From: a virus
IMG/VR virus record: IMGVR_UViG_3300046648_000212
Coordinates: 1-20,511 of that record
Length of the DNA: 20,511 bases
Direction: 5' to 3' (one strand)
This document shows, one piece after another, positions 11,391-19,148 of this stretch. Every line of letters begins with the position of its first letter. The first letter of the stretch is position 1. The translations under genes and the position numbers were made by a program. The notes beneath the pieces were generated by a model that saw only the letters and a program-made list of their open reading frames with translations, had not been told where the DNA came from and ran no database searches.

Positions 11391-12580
11391 GCCGCCTCCA
11401 GTGCGGCCAGGCGCGCTTCCAGTTCGCCCACCTTGCGCGCCAGTTCCACGGCCGATACCATCGCTGCCGCGCCGTAGTTGACGGTCTTATTTCCCTTCGC
11501 GTCGGTATGCACTGCAGCCGACAAGAACGCTTCCAGCGACTGCGCGCCCACGCCAAGCCCGATGCTGCCGTCCTTCTTCCACTGGAACAGGCCAGATCGC
11601 TTGATACCGGCCAATTGCGCAATGAAGTCACTCGGCAGGCGCTGCCATTTCTTCTTCTTGCGCTCGTCGGAGGTTTGCGTTACGGTGACGGCCGATAAAT
11701 TGCCAGAGTTATCTACCGACATGACATACGCGGAGTTTGCTGCATTGACTGCGCGGAAAGGATAGGTCGCATCTGCCGCAATATATCCACGCGTTGTCCC
11801 ATTGTCTTGTAGCACTATCTTGATCGGCGCCGAGTTGGAGCTGCTAACGAAAAGAGGTGTTCCAGTTCCATTTGCAACGATACTTAGCGCGGAAATACTT
11901 GGAGCAGACAAGAGTCCCGCGTTGGATACCGACAGCACGTAGGTCGCATTCGCGCTGTCAATCACGCGGAATGCATAAGTGGCATCGGATGCAATGTAGC
12001 CCTGCGTGGTGCCTGCTGCCGCTAGAACAATTTTTGGGATGGAAGCATTTGTGCTGTTGATGGTCAATGGAGTATTTGGCCCACTCATCGTGTCGCCGGC
12101 CCTGTTGACGGCGCCCAACGCGACCAGCGCGCCCGCAGCGGTAGTCGCGCCAGTTCCGCCCTGCGCCACCGTGACCGCCGTCGCCGTCGACAGCAGCGTC
12201 CCGGAGGTCGGGAACGTCACCCCCGTCGCGCCCGTCATCGTGAAGGTCGAGTTAAAGGCGCCGGCGAGCGCAAGATTGCCGCCCAGCGTGAGCGTCTTGC
12301 CGGTGTTCGCGACGCCGGTACCACCATTGGCGCCCGCGACAATACCTGTCACATTCGCGGAGTTTCCAGAAATGGATACGGTCAGCGCATTCCATGTGGT
12401 GCCGTCGAATTTCTCGAACCGGGTGTTCGCACCGCTGTAACGGATCGCGCCAGCCGTCAGGCCGACAATCCCCGTTGCATCGTGCAGCGCGGCCTGCGAG
12501 ATGAACAGGTCGCGGATCGAGGCGAGCAGCGTCGTATAGTCCTGCGTGACCTTCGGGTTGGTGATGTCAGCTACTGCCAT
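11387..12580 (-). CDS. Tail fibre with C-terminal S74 intramolecular chaperone
   Basis: A 397-residue fibre. The N-terminal region (1-70) attaches to the tail; residues ~75-165 hold fibre repeats with GANGGTG, GTLLST and AQGGTGATTAAGA. Two diverged repeats follow at ~182-226 (IVLAAAGTTQGYIASDATYAFR ... YVLSVSNAGLLSA) and ~253-297 (IVLQDNGTTRGYIAADATYPFR ... YVMSVDNSGNLSA). The C-terminus is a peptidase S74/endosialidase chaperone: TSDERKKK with the likely nucleophile S304 and Lys308-310, then IGLGVGAQSLEAFL and a terminal coiled coil (VELARKVGELEARLAALEAA). S74 domains trimerise the fibre and then cut themselves off. AGGAG lies 8 nt upstream of the start. Host range is determined here together with J. 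Confidence 0.85.
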   Translation of the reverse strand: MAVADITNPKVTQDYTTLLASIRDLFISQAALHDATGIVGLTAGAIRYSGANTRFEKFDGTTWNALTVSISGNSANVTGIVAGANGGTGVANTGKTLTLGGNLALAGAFNSTFTMTGATGVTFPTSGTLLSTATAVTVAQGGTGATTAAGALVALGAVNRAGDTMSGPNTPLTINSTNASIPKIVLAAAGTTQGYIASDATYAFRVIDSANATYVLSVSNAGLLSAPSISALSIVANGTGTPLFVSSSNSAPIKIVLQDNGTTRGYIAADATYPFRAVNAANSAYVMSVDNSGNLSAVTVTQTSDERKKKKWQRLPSDFIAQLAGIKRSGLFQWKKDGSIGLGVGAQSLEAFLSAAVHTDAKGNKTVNYGAAAMVSAVELARKVGELEARLAALEAA

Positions 12581-12595
12581 TGAAATGCTCCTGAG

Positions 12596-15500
12596 TTAAA
12601 ACACGCCATCGCACTGCCAAGAGAACGGGCCCGAGATCCGGGTACCGGTTTTGTCGAACAGCAGGACCTTGAAACTGGTTGGATTTACGACGGCCACGTA
12701 GTCGCACGCCGCGAACACCGCCGCCGTGCCGCCCGCCTGGATGAATGGCGTCGTCGCGCTGATGAACGGCAGGTTGAAATTGACCACCGTGCCGCCGACG
12801 TCGGTCGACACCGCATTACCGGTCCCGCTGTCGCGCCGCTTCTTGCTCGACAGCTTCAGGTTGATGTTGGTGATCGACAGCAGATTTGCGCCGCCGGTAG
12901 CGGTGAAGTCGTAGCGCATCTTCACGTAGCGGAAATTCGACGCAACGATCGAGGACAGCCCTGGGCTATCGGTCCATGCATCGCCCCAGGCTAGCTTGTA
13001 GCTGATTGTCGGCGTCACCGTGACCGTGCCGGCGATAGGCTGCGATGTCATGGTGGCGGTCACCGACGTCGACGTCAGCGTGCTGCCGTAGTCGACGATC
13101 TCTTCGTAGAAGCCGGATGTGTTCGACTTCTCCCAGAAAAACGGGAAGCCGGCGGCGATCTGATCCGCTGGGGTGCTCCAGCCGTTCGCAGTAAAGTGAG
13201 CCTGCCACGATTGCGTGGTGAGGGCGGCATATAGCACCCCGCCGTCCTGAGTCACGTTGCTCGTCTTGAACGGCACCAGCCGCACCCAGTCGATATCGAA
13301 AATATCCGCCGAGGTGTTACCAAACTGTAGCTGGACGTCGTTGATGATCGAGGCCATCCAATCGCTACCGCCGGCCGTCAGCGCATCCATCGTGAAGGTG
13401 ATGACCTTCAGCTCGCCAATCGCGGGACTGGTATCCGCTGTCGTGGCCATATAGCTGGTCGACATGCCGTGGCCGGCCGTGTCGTATTTGCACTGCCCCA
13501 CCCAACCGGCGCCGGCCACGCGCCGCAGCCTCACCTGGATCGTCGGGTACTCGCAGCCGTAAAGGATGAAGGCATTCAGCTGCTTGGCGATGATCGGCGT
13601 AGTGCCGGTCGAGACGACGTGGAGCACCTCGGGCTGCAGCGTGATCGTGTCGCCCGCACCGGTCCAGCCCTGCGTATCGCTGGCGAACTCATAGAGCAGG
13701 CCGCCGAAGTCGGCGTTGTAATCGAGCCGCAGAATGTAATCGGGCGGCTGGTTGACGGTCGCGGTGACGCTGGTCGGCGTGCTGGTGTTGCCCGCCGTGT
13801 CGGTGGCCTGCACCCAGTACGTGTAGACGCCACTCGCCTGTTCGAAGAATCCGCAGAACCGGCCATTGCCGTTGTCGCCGATGCTGATGCCCGCCGCCCA
13901 GGTTGCGCCGCGGCGCACGTCGTACTTTTGAATCGGCAGCGTCGTGGTGCTATCCGACCAGTTCAGCAGTACGTTGTTGTCGATCGTCTGTGAAGTGACC
14001 ACCGCATCGGAGGGGTTGGCGATCGTGATCTGCACGCTGCCCGCCGGGCCGACATTGCCCGCCACATCGACGGCCGCCACCCAGTAGGTGCGTACGCCGC
14101 CGTAGCTGATCTTCTCCAGGAATTGCGCGCTCTTGGGCATGTCGAGCGTCACAGCGCCCGCCCATGAAGATCCGTACCGAACCTCGTAATGATCGATCGC
14201 GTACGCCCCGACGACTGTCGGCCAAACCAGTACAGCCATCTGGCCAGCCACGCGCGCGGTCGGCGCGACGACTGCCGGCGGCGCGACGGTGACTGCCAGC
14301 GTTGCAGCATTGACCGATGGATTGCCGGTCGTGTCCAAAGCCTTGATGCGGAATTGATATGTGCCGGCGACCATCGGCGGCAGCAGGCAGGAGTTTCCGG
14401 CGACGCTCGTCACCGGCGCAGCTGTTGCCCAATCCGTTCCCCCGACGCGGATCTCATAGTGGTCCAGGTCCACGTCCGTGTTATCGGTCCAGCGCAGGCG
14501 GGTGCCGAAGCTCTCGACCGCCGAAGCAAGGCCAGTGACATCGCCGGGCGGGATAGAGAGCCCAAGCACGGTGTAGTTCAACGTCTGCGTGTCCACTTTG
14601 CGGCCCAGGCCATCGATGGCGGTGATCTCGAACATGTAGGCGATCTGGCTCATGGACGGGAAGTCGGCCGACGACTCAAGCACCTCTCGCGTCACCCATG
14701 CCCCGCCACTGATCGGCCGGTACCGGACACTGAAACGCGGTGCCGTGCTGGTCCACGACAGTGTGGCGCGGATGCCGAAGCCAGCATTGGCGACCACATA
14801 CAGCGCCTCGGCAACGCCCATATTGGTCACCAGCAGGCTGGCGTTTACCTGGCTGGTCGGCGCCGGCGTGAAGGAAACGCCGTTCTCGATCAGTGCGAAC
14901 TTCTCGGGTGCGTGCTCGACCGCCGAGACTTCGATGATGTTCGGCTCGACCTCGGCCAGGCTGACCACGCGCCAGACTTCCGGCACCAGGTCGTTGGCTG
15001 CAAAAATGAATACAGCATTGACCACTGGCTGCGCCGGCAGCGAAGAGGTCAGCGTCAGCGTACTGGTCGAGCCGAGGGAGCCGGTAACCGAACTGCTGAA
15101 GATCGCGCCGTTTTCCAGCATGATGCTCAGCGAGTACGTTTTGCCGGACGCGATGATGACCGGCGCGTCGAGCGTGACAACGCTGCCGGCAATGGACTTG
15201 ATCCGGCCGCCCATACGATTGAGCGCACGATTGATGTCCGACGTCTTGATCAGCGCGCCCGGGTACATCGCCCCTTCGATGCTGGTGCGGAATGTCACGA
15301 CCTCCGTCTCATTCGATTCGGAGTACAGCAGCCACTGGCCTACCCGGTGCGCCTGGCCGCGCGACGTGCAGCCAAAAGCAACCAGGCTGACAGTCTTGAC
15401 GCCGTACATCGTGATCGCCGCGTCGTCGGCCACGTATTCGACTTTTTGGCGGTAAAAGTCGGTCGGGTCGTTCCACGAGATCAGCGCGACCGTATGCCGC

Positions 15501-16705
15501 GCCTTGATGCTGGTGCCTACGTATCCGAACGCCCCATCGATCACGTTGGCATTGGTGAACAGCGATATCGGCGTCGCCGGTGCGTCCTGTACGACCATGA
15601 TCGATCCGGTTGCCCAGAACGTGATGGCGCGGAAGATCGACGCCATGTTCTGCACGACCTGGTATGCCTCGGCCTGCGTCTGCAGGTAGAGATTGCAGGT
15701 GAACCGCGGCTCGTAGCCGCCGAATCCGTTGGGCACCATCCCATCGCAGTACTGCGCGATGGTGTATAGGGTCCACTTGTCCACCTGGGTCAGGTCGATA
15801 AAATCGCCCAGCCCATAGCGCTTGCTCGTCACCAGGTCGAAATAGCACCATGCCGGATTGTCGGTCCAGGCGAGTTTGAATGTGCCGTCCCACATGCCGG
15901 AGTAGGACCGGGTTATCGGGTCGTAATTGTTCGGCACGCGCACGACCAGCAGCTTGACGTCGTAGGCGCGCGTCGGGATCGAGGAGAATTGCTGGCTGTC
16001 GATCGACAGCGATACCAGTGCCGAATTCGGGTAAGCCAGATGCGTGGGGTTGACCGCCGTGTAGAGGTCCCAGAAGGTCTTGTTTTCGAGGGTCTGAACG
16101 GTGCTGTCCGGCGTGGTGCGCGAGACGCGGATATCCCAGGGGCCGGCCGCATCGAAGGAGATCACGTAGGATCGCTGGTATTTTGACGAGGTCTTGCCCG
16201 TGATCGTGTCGACCACCTTGTTGACGTAGCCGCCGTTGTTGCACTGCAGGTCGATGGTGATCGCCACACTGGCGCCATTCAGGTCACCATTCTGGATGTT
16301 CCGCTCCTGAAGCGACGGCAGTGAGATCGTGACCACTGCATAGGACAGGTTGGGGTCGGTGATACGCCGCACCACCGGCACCGCTTGCTTGACTTCGACG
16401 CCGACGGCGGTGTCGTAGCGCACATCCTCAGTGCCGAAGGAGATCGCATTCGCGTCCGGGCTGGTGCCACCCTGCGACTGCGTGCCAGTGCTCCAGTACA
16501 GGTGGACGTCGGCGAAGTTGGACGAACCGTCCGCGTTTTGGAGGGGCGTCTCATTGAGGTAGACCGATTTCGCCCCGTCGACCAGGCCATAAATCTCGCC
16601 CTCGCATAGCAGATCGAGCACGTGTGCGAATTGTTTTGAGCGCAGGGAATCGGTTGCCTCGACTGGGGTGTGTGCGCTTCCGCCGCCGCCCTTGCCGCCG
16701 CTCAT
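12596..16705 (-). CDS. J: Tail tip / host specificity protein J
   Basis: A 1369-residue central tail-tip protein. The N-terminus (RSKQFAHVLDLLCEGEIYGLVDGAKSVYLNETPLQN, ~22-57) is typical of lambda gpJ. Residues ~310-480 form the phage-tail baseplate-hub region (AEAYQVVQNMASIFRAITFWATGSIMVVQDAP ... VEYVADDAAI). Three fibronectin type III-like repeats follow (~717-805, ~806-893, ~894-987), each with the pattern YEIRVG/YEVRYG/YDVRRG ... DTTGN/DVAGN/DTAGN. Residues ~990-1255 look like a beta-sandwich binding module (EFASDTQGWTGAGDTI). The last ~100 residues carry the common DSGTG ... VVNF ... SFKVLLFDKTG end. J forms the tail tip and recognises the outer-membrane receptor. It overlaps the I-like gene by ATGA (16702-16705). 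Confidence 0.93.
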   Translation of the reverse strand: MSGGKGGGGSAHTPVEATDSLRSKQFAHVLDLLCEGEIYGLVDGAKSVYLNETPLQNADGSSNFADVHLYWSTGTQSQGGTSPDANAISFGTEDVRYDTAVGVEVKQAVPVVRRITDPNLSYAVVTISLPSLQERNIQNGDLNGASVAITIDLQCNNGGYVNKVVDTITGKTSSKYQRSYVISFDAAGPWDIRVSRTTPDSTVQTLENKTFWDLYTAVNPTHLAYPNSALVSLSIDSQQFSSIPTRAYDVKLLVVRVPNNYDPITRSYSGMWDGTFKLAWTDNPAWCYFDLVTSKRYGLGDFIDLTQVDKWTLYTIAQYCDGMVPNGFGGYEPRFTCNLYLQTQAEAYQVVQNMASIFRAITFWATGSIMVVQDAPATPISLFTNANVIDGAFGYVGTSIKARHTVALISWNDPTDFYRQKVEYVADDAAITMYGVKTVSLVAFGCTSRGQAHRVGQWLLYSESNETEVVTFRTSIEGAMYPGALIKTSDINRALNRMGGRIKSIAGSVVTLDAPVIIASGKTYSLSIMLENGAIFSSSVTGSLGSTSTLTLTSSLPAQPVVNAVFIFAANDLVPEVWRVVSLAEVEPNIIEVSAVEHAPEKFALIENGVSFTPAPTSQVNASLLVTNMGVAEALYVVANAGFGIRATLSWTSTAPRFSVRYRPISGGAWVTREVLESSADFPSMSQIAYMFEITAIDGLGRKVDTQTLNYTVLGLSIPPGDVTGLASAVESFGTRLRWTDNTDVDLDHYEIRVGGTDWATAAPVTSVAGNSCLLPPMVAGTYQFRIKALDTTGNPSVNAATLAVTVAPPAVVAPTARVAGQMAVLVWPTVVGAYAIDHYEVRYGSSWAGAVTLDMPKSAQFLEKISYGGVRTYWVAAVDVAGNVGPAGSVQITIANPSDAVVTSQTIDNNVLLNWSDSTTTLPIQKYDVRRGATWAAGISIGDNGNGRFCGFFEQASGVYTYWVQATDTAGNTSTPTSVTATVNQPPDYILRLDYNADFGGLLYEFASDTQGWTGAGDTITLQPEVLHVVSTGTTPIIAKQLNAFILYGCEYPTIQVRLRRVAGAGWVGQCKYDTAGHGMSTSYMATTADTSPAIGELKVITFTMDALTAGGSDWMASIINDVQLQFGNTSADIFDIDWVRLVPFKTSNVTQDGGVLYAALTTQSWQAHFTANGWSTPADQIAAGFPFFWEKSNTSGFYEEIVDYGSTLTSTSVTATMTSQPIAGTVTVTPTISYKLAWGDAWTDSPGLSSIVASNFRYVKMRYDFTATGGANLLSITNINLKLSSKKRRDSGTGNAVSTDVGGTVVNFNLPFISATTPFIQAGGTAAVFAACDYVAVVNPTSFKVLLFDKTGTRISGPFSWQCDGVF

Positions 16706-17361
16706 AGGTCCACCTGGCCGTAGTGCCCGCGCCCGGTGTAAGGACTCGTCGGCGCGCTGCGCACCGGCGCGACGAATCTCTGCTCAACCGACATACCGGC
16801 CGACACGACTTGTGAGCCGACGATCATCCGGCCATAGCCGACTGGCACCGGATTGCCCTGCGCGATCGTGTTGACTGGGCCATTGAAAGCATACGAAGGC
16901 TCGCTGCCTGGCTGTTCCTTGGGCGATGCCGTGCTCGGCGCCGACATCATCATCTGCGAAATGCCGCCGATAATCATGCTTGTGCCGAAGCTCAGCGCCA
17001 TCGTGCCGCCCGTGCCGGCGACGAGCCCGCCAGCCGCAGAGTACGAGGCGCCGCCCGTATAGAATGCCGCAACAATAATCAGAATGCCGACTATTACCTG
17101 GCCCAGTCCATTCTTGGCGCCAGAAACTACCGGCACAATTTTGATAGGTGCAGTGCCGCTCTGGAATGTCAGATCGTCCATGCAGATTTGGCCCTTTCCC
17201 ACGAAGATGCGATAGCCGGGTTTGTGGCCGGCAATCGCTGCATCGAAGCCGCGAAGGTTGGCGCATAGCGCGCGCACCGCCTCCGCGGGGCTGGCCACAT
17301 CGAGCGAGAACACCTTGCCGAATTGCTTGGCCAGGTGCCCGTACAGCCTCACTTCACGCAT
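16702..17361 (-). CDS. I: Tail assembly protein I
   Basis: A 219-residue protein with start ATG 17361, overlapping the end of the K-like gene by 13 nt; the longer frame to 17418 would run deep into K. Residues 1-75 are a beta-grasp-like domain (MREVRLYGHLAKQFG ... YRIFVGKGQI), residues ~85-140 are Gly/Ala-rich and hydrophobic, and 159-183 contain FNGPVNTIAQGNPVPVGYG, the signature of lambda gpI-like proteins. gpI is needed to start tail-tip assembly with J, H and others. Position between K and J is canonical. Confidence 0.92.
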   Translation of the reverse strand: MREVRLYGHLAKQFGKVFSLDVASPAEAVRALCANLRGFDAAIAGHKPGYRIFVGKGQICMDDLTFQSGTAPIKIVPVVSGAKNGLGQVIVGILIIVAAFYTGGASYSAAGGLVAGTGGTMALSFGTSMIIGGISQMMMSAPSTASPKEQPGSEPSYAFNGPVNTIAQGNPVPVGYGRMIVGSQVVSAGMSVEQRFVAPVRSAPTSPYTGRGHYGQVDL

Positions 17362-18059
17362 AGCAAATCCTTGTGCCGAATAATTTTCACGGTGCACTTC
17401 TCCCAGAACCCGCCCCACACGTCGACGCTCGACAGGCGATGCTCCAGGTGCTGCATAATTTTTCCGTCGCCGACATAGACGGCGCCATGGTTCGGCGTGC
17501 TCGCCCCGATCTGCATCAGCAGCACGTCGTGCAGCGCGATCTGGTCCACCTGGACGAAACCGGCCTCCTCGTAGTGCTGCAGGTACATGCTCCCGCCCGT
17601 CTCCCAGAACCGCTCCGGGTGCGGGAAGTCCTTGAGCGTGATGCCGAGCGTGCGCTGGTAGTAGTCCTGAATCAGCGTGTAGCAGTCGAGCACCGTGTAC
17701 GAATAGACCCGGCCCACCAGCGGCGCGACATAGCCGCTCGGAGCAAATTCATGGATGGCACCCGTCGGCCAATTGACGATCAGCCACGGCAGGCCGGACG
17801 CTTCGCAGCCGACCAGGTCGGCAGCGCTGGGTAATGGCGCCACGTTCGGGTGCGAGTGAACGATGCAGGTGATTTCACCCTCATCCTCGGCGCCGGCGTA
17901 GTCCTCCGGGTGAATCGAGAAATGATCGTCGGCCAGCGCGGTGTTGCGGCATGGGTAGTAGCGCTCACGACCGCGGCGCACCACCACGACACCGCACGAC
18001 TCGCGCGGATACTCGGCCTGCGCGTGGTCGCGGATCGCCTGCAGGGTTGATTCATCCAT
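17349..18059 (-). CDS. K: Tail tip protein K (JAB + NlpC/P60 peptidase)
   Basis: A 236-residue protein starting at ATG 18059 (MDESTLQAIRDHAQ); an upstream extension to 18305 would overlap protein L and run through a terminator hairpin. Domain 1 is a JAMM/JAB module: E20 in RESCG, HSHPNVAPLPSAAD with H68, H70, S78, D81, the canonical HxH-x7-SxxD spacing. Domain 2 is NlpC/P60: C126 (TVLDCYTLI) and H191 (PNHGAVYVG). The lambda gpK homologue is a tail-tip peptidoglycan hydrolase helping DNA entry. A strong terminator lies 12 bp before the start, an unusual position; the ribosome site is weak (GGGCG). Confidence 0.92.
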   Translation of the reverse strand: MDESTLQAIRDHAQAEYPRESCGVVVVRRGRERYYPCRNTALADDHFSIHPEDYAGAEDEGEITCIVHSHPNVAPLPSAADLVGCEASGLPWLIVNWPTGAIHEFAPSGYVAPLVGRVYSYTVLDCYTLIQDYYQRTLGITLKDFPHPERFWETGGSMYLQHYEEAGFVQVDQIALHDVLLMQIGASTPNHGAVYVGDGKIMQHLEHRLSSVDVWGGFWEKCTVKIIRHKDLLCVK

Positions 18060-18071
18060 CGATCGCCCAAT

Positions 18072-18093
18072 AAAAAACCGCCCGAAGGCGGTT
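18072..18093 (-). terminator. Rho-independent terminator between L and K
   Basis: On the minus strand: AACCGCC, TTCG loop, GGCGGTT followed by six T in total (complement of 18072-18077). The stem is 7 bp. It lies between the stop of L (18113) and the start of K (18059), inside the otherwise continuous tail operon. Confidence 0.8.
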
Positions 18094-18112
18094 GTGTTTG
18101 TCGAAATGCTGG

Positions 18113-18811
18113 TCACCGGACTAGGCCGACGCCCGGGAAGCCACCATAGGGCAGGACCCCGTTCGCGCCGAAGCGCAGCTTGCAGCCATTCAAGCGTTTG
18201 CTGCATTTGTCGAGGCCCGCGTTTGATGTCGGGACATCCATTGCATCCGCGACCGGGCCGCCGGCATACCCGCACTCGGACGAGCGGTACACCCATGCGC
18301 AGCAATTCTGGATGACCTGGCGGCGCGGCAGCATCACGCCCTGGATATCAAAGGCGCTAGCCAGTTCCCATTCGATCAGCGTCGGCGTCTCATTCGACTT
18401 CCGATCGACATAGAACACGTCATCCGGGAAATGCTGGTTCGGATCCGCGGTCGGGTTGCCGGCTGAAAAATTGACGGCATCGAGAAAGCGCGCGTACGTG
18501 CGTCGACGCGTCACCTTGCAACCGAGGTAGTACGAGCTGGCGCGCGCCGCGCCGGACAGCAGCCCCTGCGTGTTGGACGCCTGCAAAACGGGCCGTGGCA
18601 ACGTTCCGGAGCTGCGCCGATCGAACCCTGTCGCCTTGATCGGGAAGCGCGTGTAGACCTGGCCCTGCCACGTCACATCGGTGTTGAGCTCGTTCGTGCC
18701 GGCGTGAAAGCGCAGAACGCCGCCGGCGTACTTGGTCAGGTCCAACTCGTAAAGTTCAACTAGCGCCGTGGGCGCGAGCAGTTGGACTTCCGTTGCAATG
18801 GTGTTCGACAT
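18113..18811 (-). CDS. L: Tail tip protein L (Fe-S type)
   Basis: A 232-residue protein beginning at ATG 18811 (MSNTIATEVQLL), 1 nt after the stop of M. The N-terminal half (VELYELDLTKYAGGVLRFHAGTN ... WQGQVYTRFPI) matches the lambda gpL family. The C-terminal domain keeps cysteines C171, C180, C203 and C210 with spacings 9, 23 and 7, the same as those reported for the [4Fe-4S] cluster of lambda gpL; an extra C170 adjoins. gpL forms part of the tail tip below J. The sequence CGYAGGPV after C180 is also typical. Long frame to 18862 is less likely. Confidence 0.93.
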   Translation of the reverse strand: MSNTIATEVQLLAPTALVELYELDLTKYAGGVLRFHAGTNELNTDVTWQGQVYTRFPIKATGFDRRSSGTLPRPVLQASNTQGLLSGAARASSYYLGCKVTRRRTYARFLDAVNFSAGNPTADPNQHFPDDVFYVDRKSNETPTLIEWELASAFDIQGVMLPRRQVIQNCCAWVYRSSECGYAGGPVADAMDVPTSNAGLDKCSKRLNGCKLRFGANGVLPYGGFPGVGLVR

Positions 18812-18812
18812 A

Positions 18813-19148
18813 TCAGTTCCCGAAGTCTTGCTCGAAGGTCGCGCTACCGCGCCAAATGGCACCAGGCGCCTCGCTGACGCCGTACTCTTTGCACGTCCAG
18901 CGCTTTGCCACTGCCTCGCCGCGCGCGGTCCAGGTGAAGGCTACGGTGCCGCCGAGGGCATCGAGGAATGCCAGGAAAGCCTGGGACGCCGCCAGTGTCC
19001 GGAAGTTGAACGTCAACTGCCAGGTGGCGGGATTCGAGTTCAGGCCGTTGGGTGTGCGCTGCGTATAGCCATCGCCAAACGTCGCTGCGAGGATCTTCGG
19101 CCTCTTCGCCAGCTGCGCGGTCGCCGGCACAATCGTGAAGGTCGTCAT
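18813..19148 (-). CDS. M: Tail tip protein M
   Basis: A 111-residue protein (MTTFTIVPATAQLAKRPKILAATFGDGYTQRTPNGLNSNP ... FTWTARGEAVAKRWTCKEY) with the pattern of lambda gpM-like minor tail proteins: a FGDGYTQR turn, FLDALGG and W.C..Y near the end. The length equals the family (about 110). Its ATG overlaps the stop of the tape measure gene (ATGA). It works in tail-tip assembly between H and L. Confidence 0.9.
   Translation of the reverse strand: MTTFTIVPATAQLAKRPKILAATFGDGYTQRTPNGLNSNPATWQLTFNFRTLAASQAFLAFLDALGGTVAFTWTARGEAVAKRWTCKEYGVSEAPGAIWRGSATFEQDFGN

Noticed and set aside
14189-15769. 526-aa open frame on the + strand opposite J
   Set aside because: Antisense to a clear J protein; Arg/Asp/His-rich composition is that of a complement frame in GC-rich DNA, and no domain is recognisable.
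18060-18305. N-terminal extension of protein K
   Set aside because: It would overlap L and pass through the terminator hairpin; JAB homology begins at the ATG at 18059.
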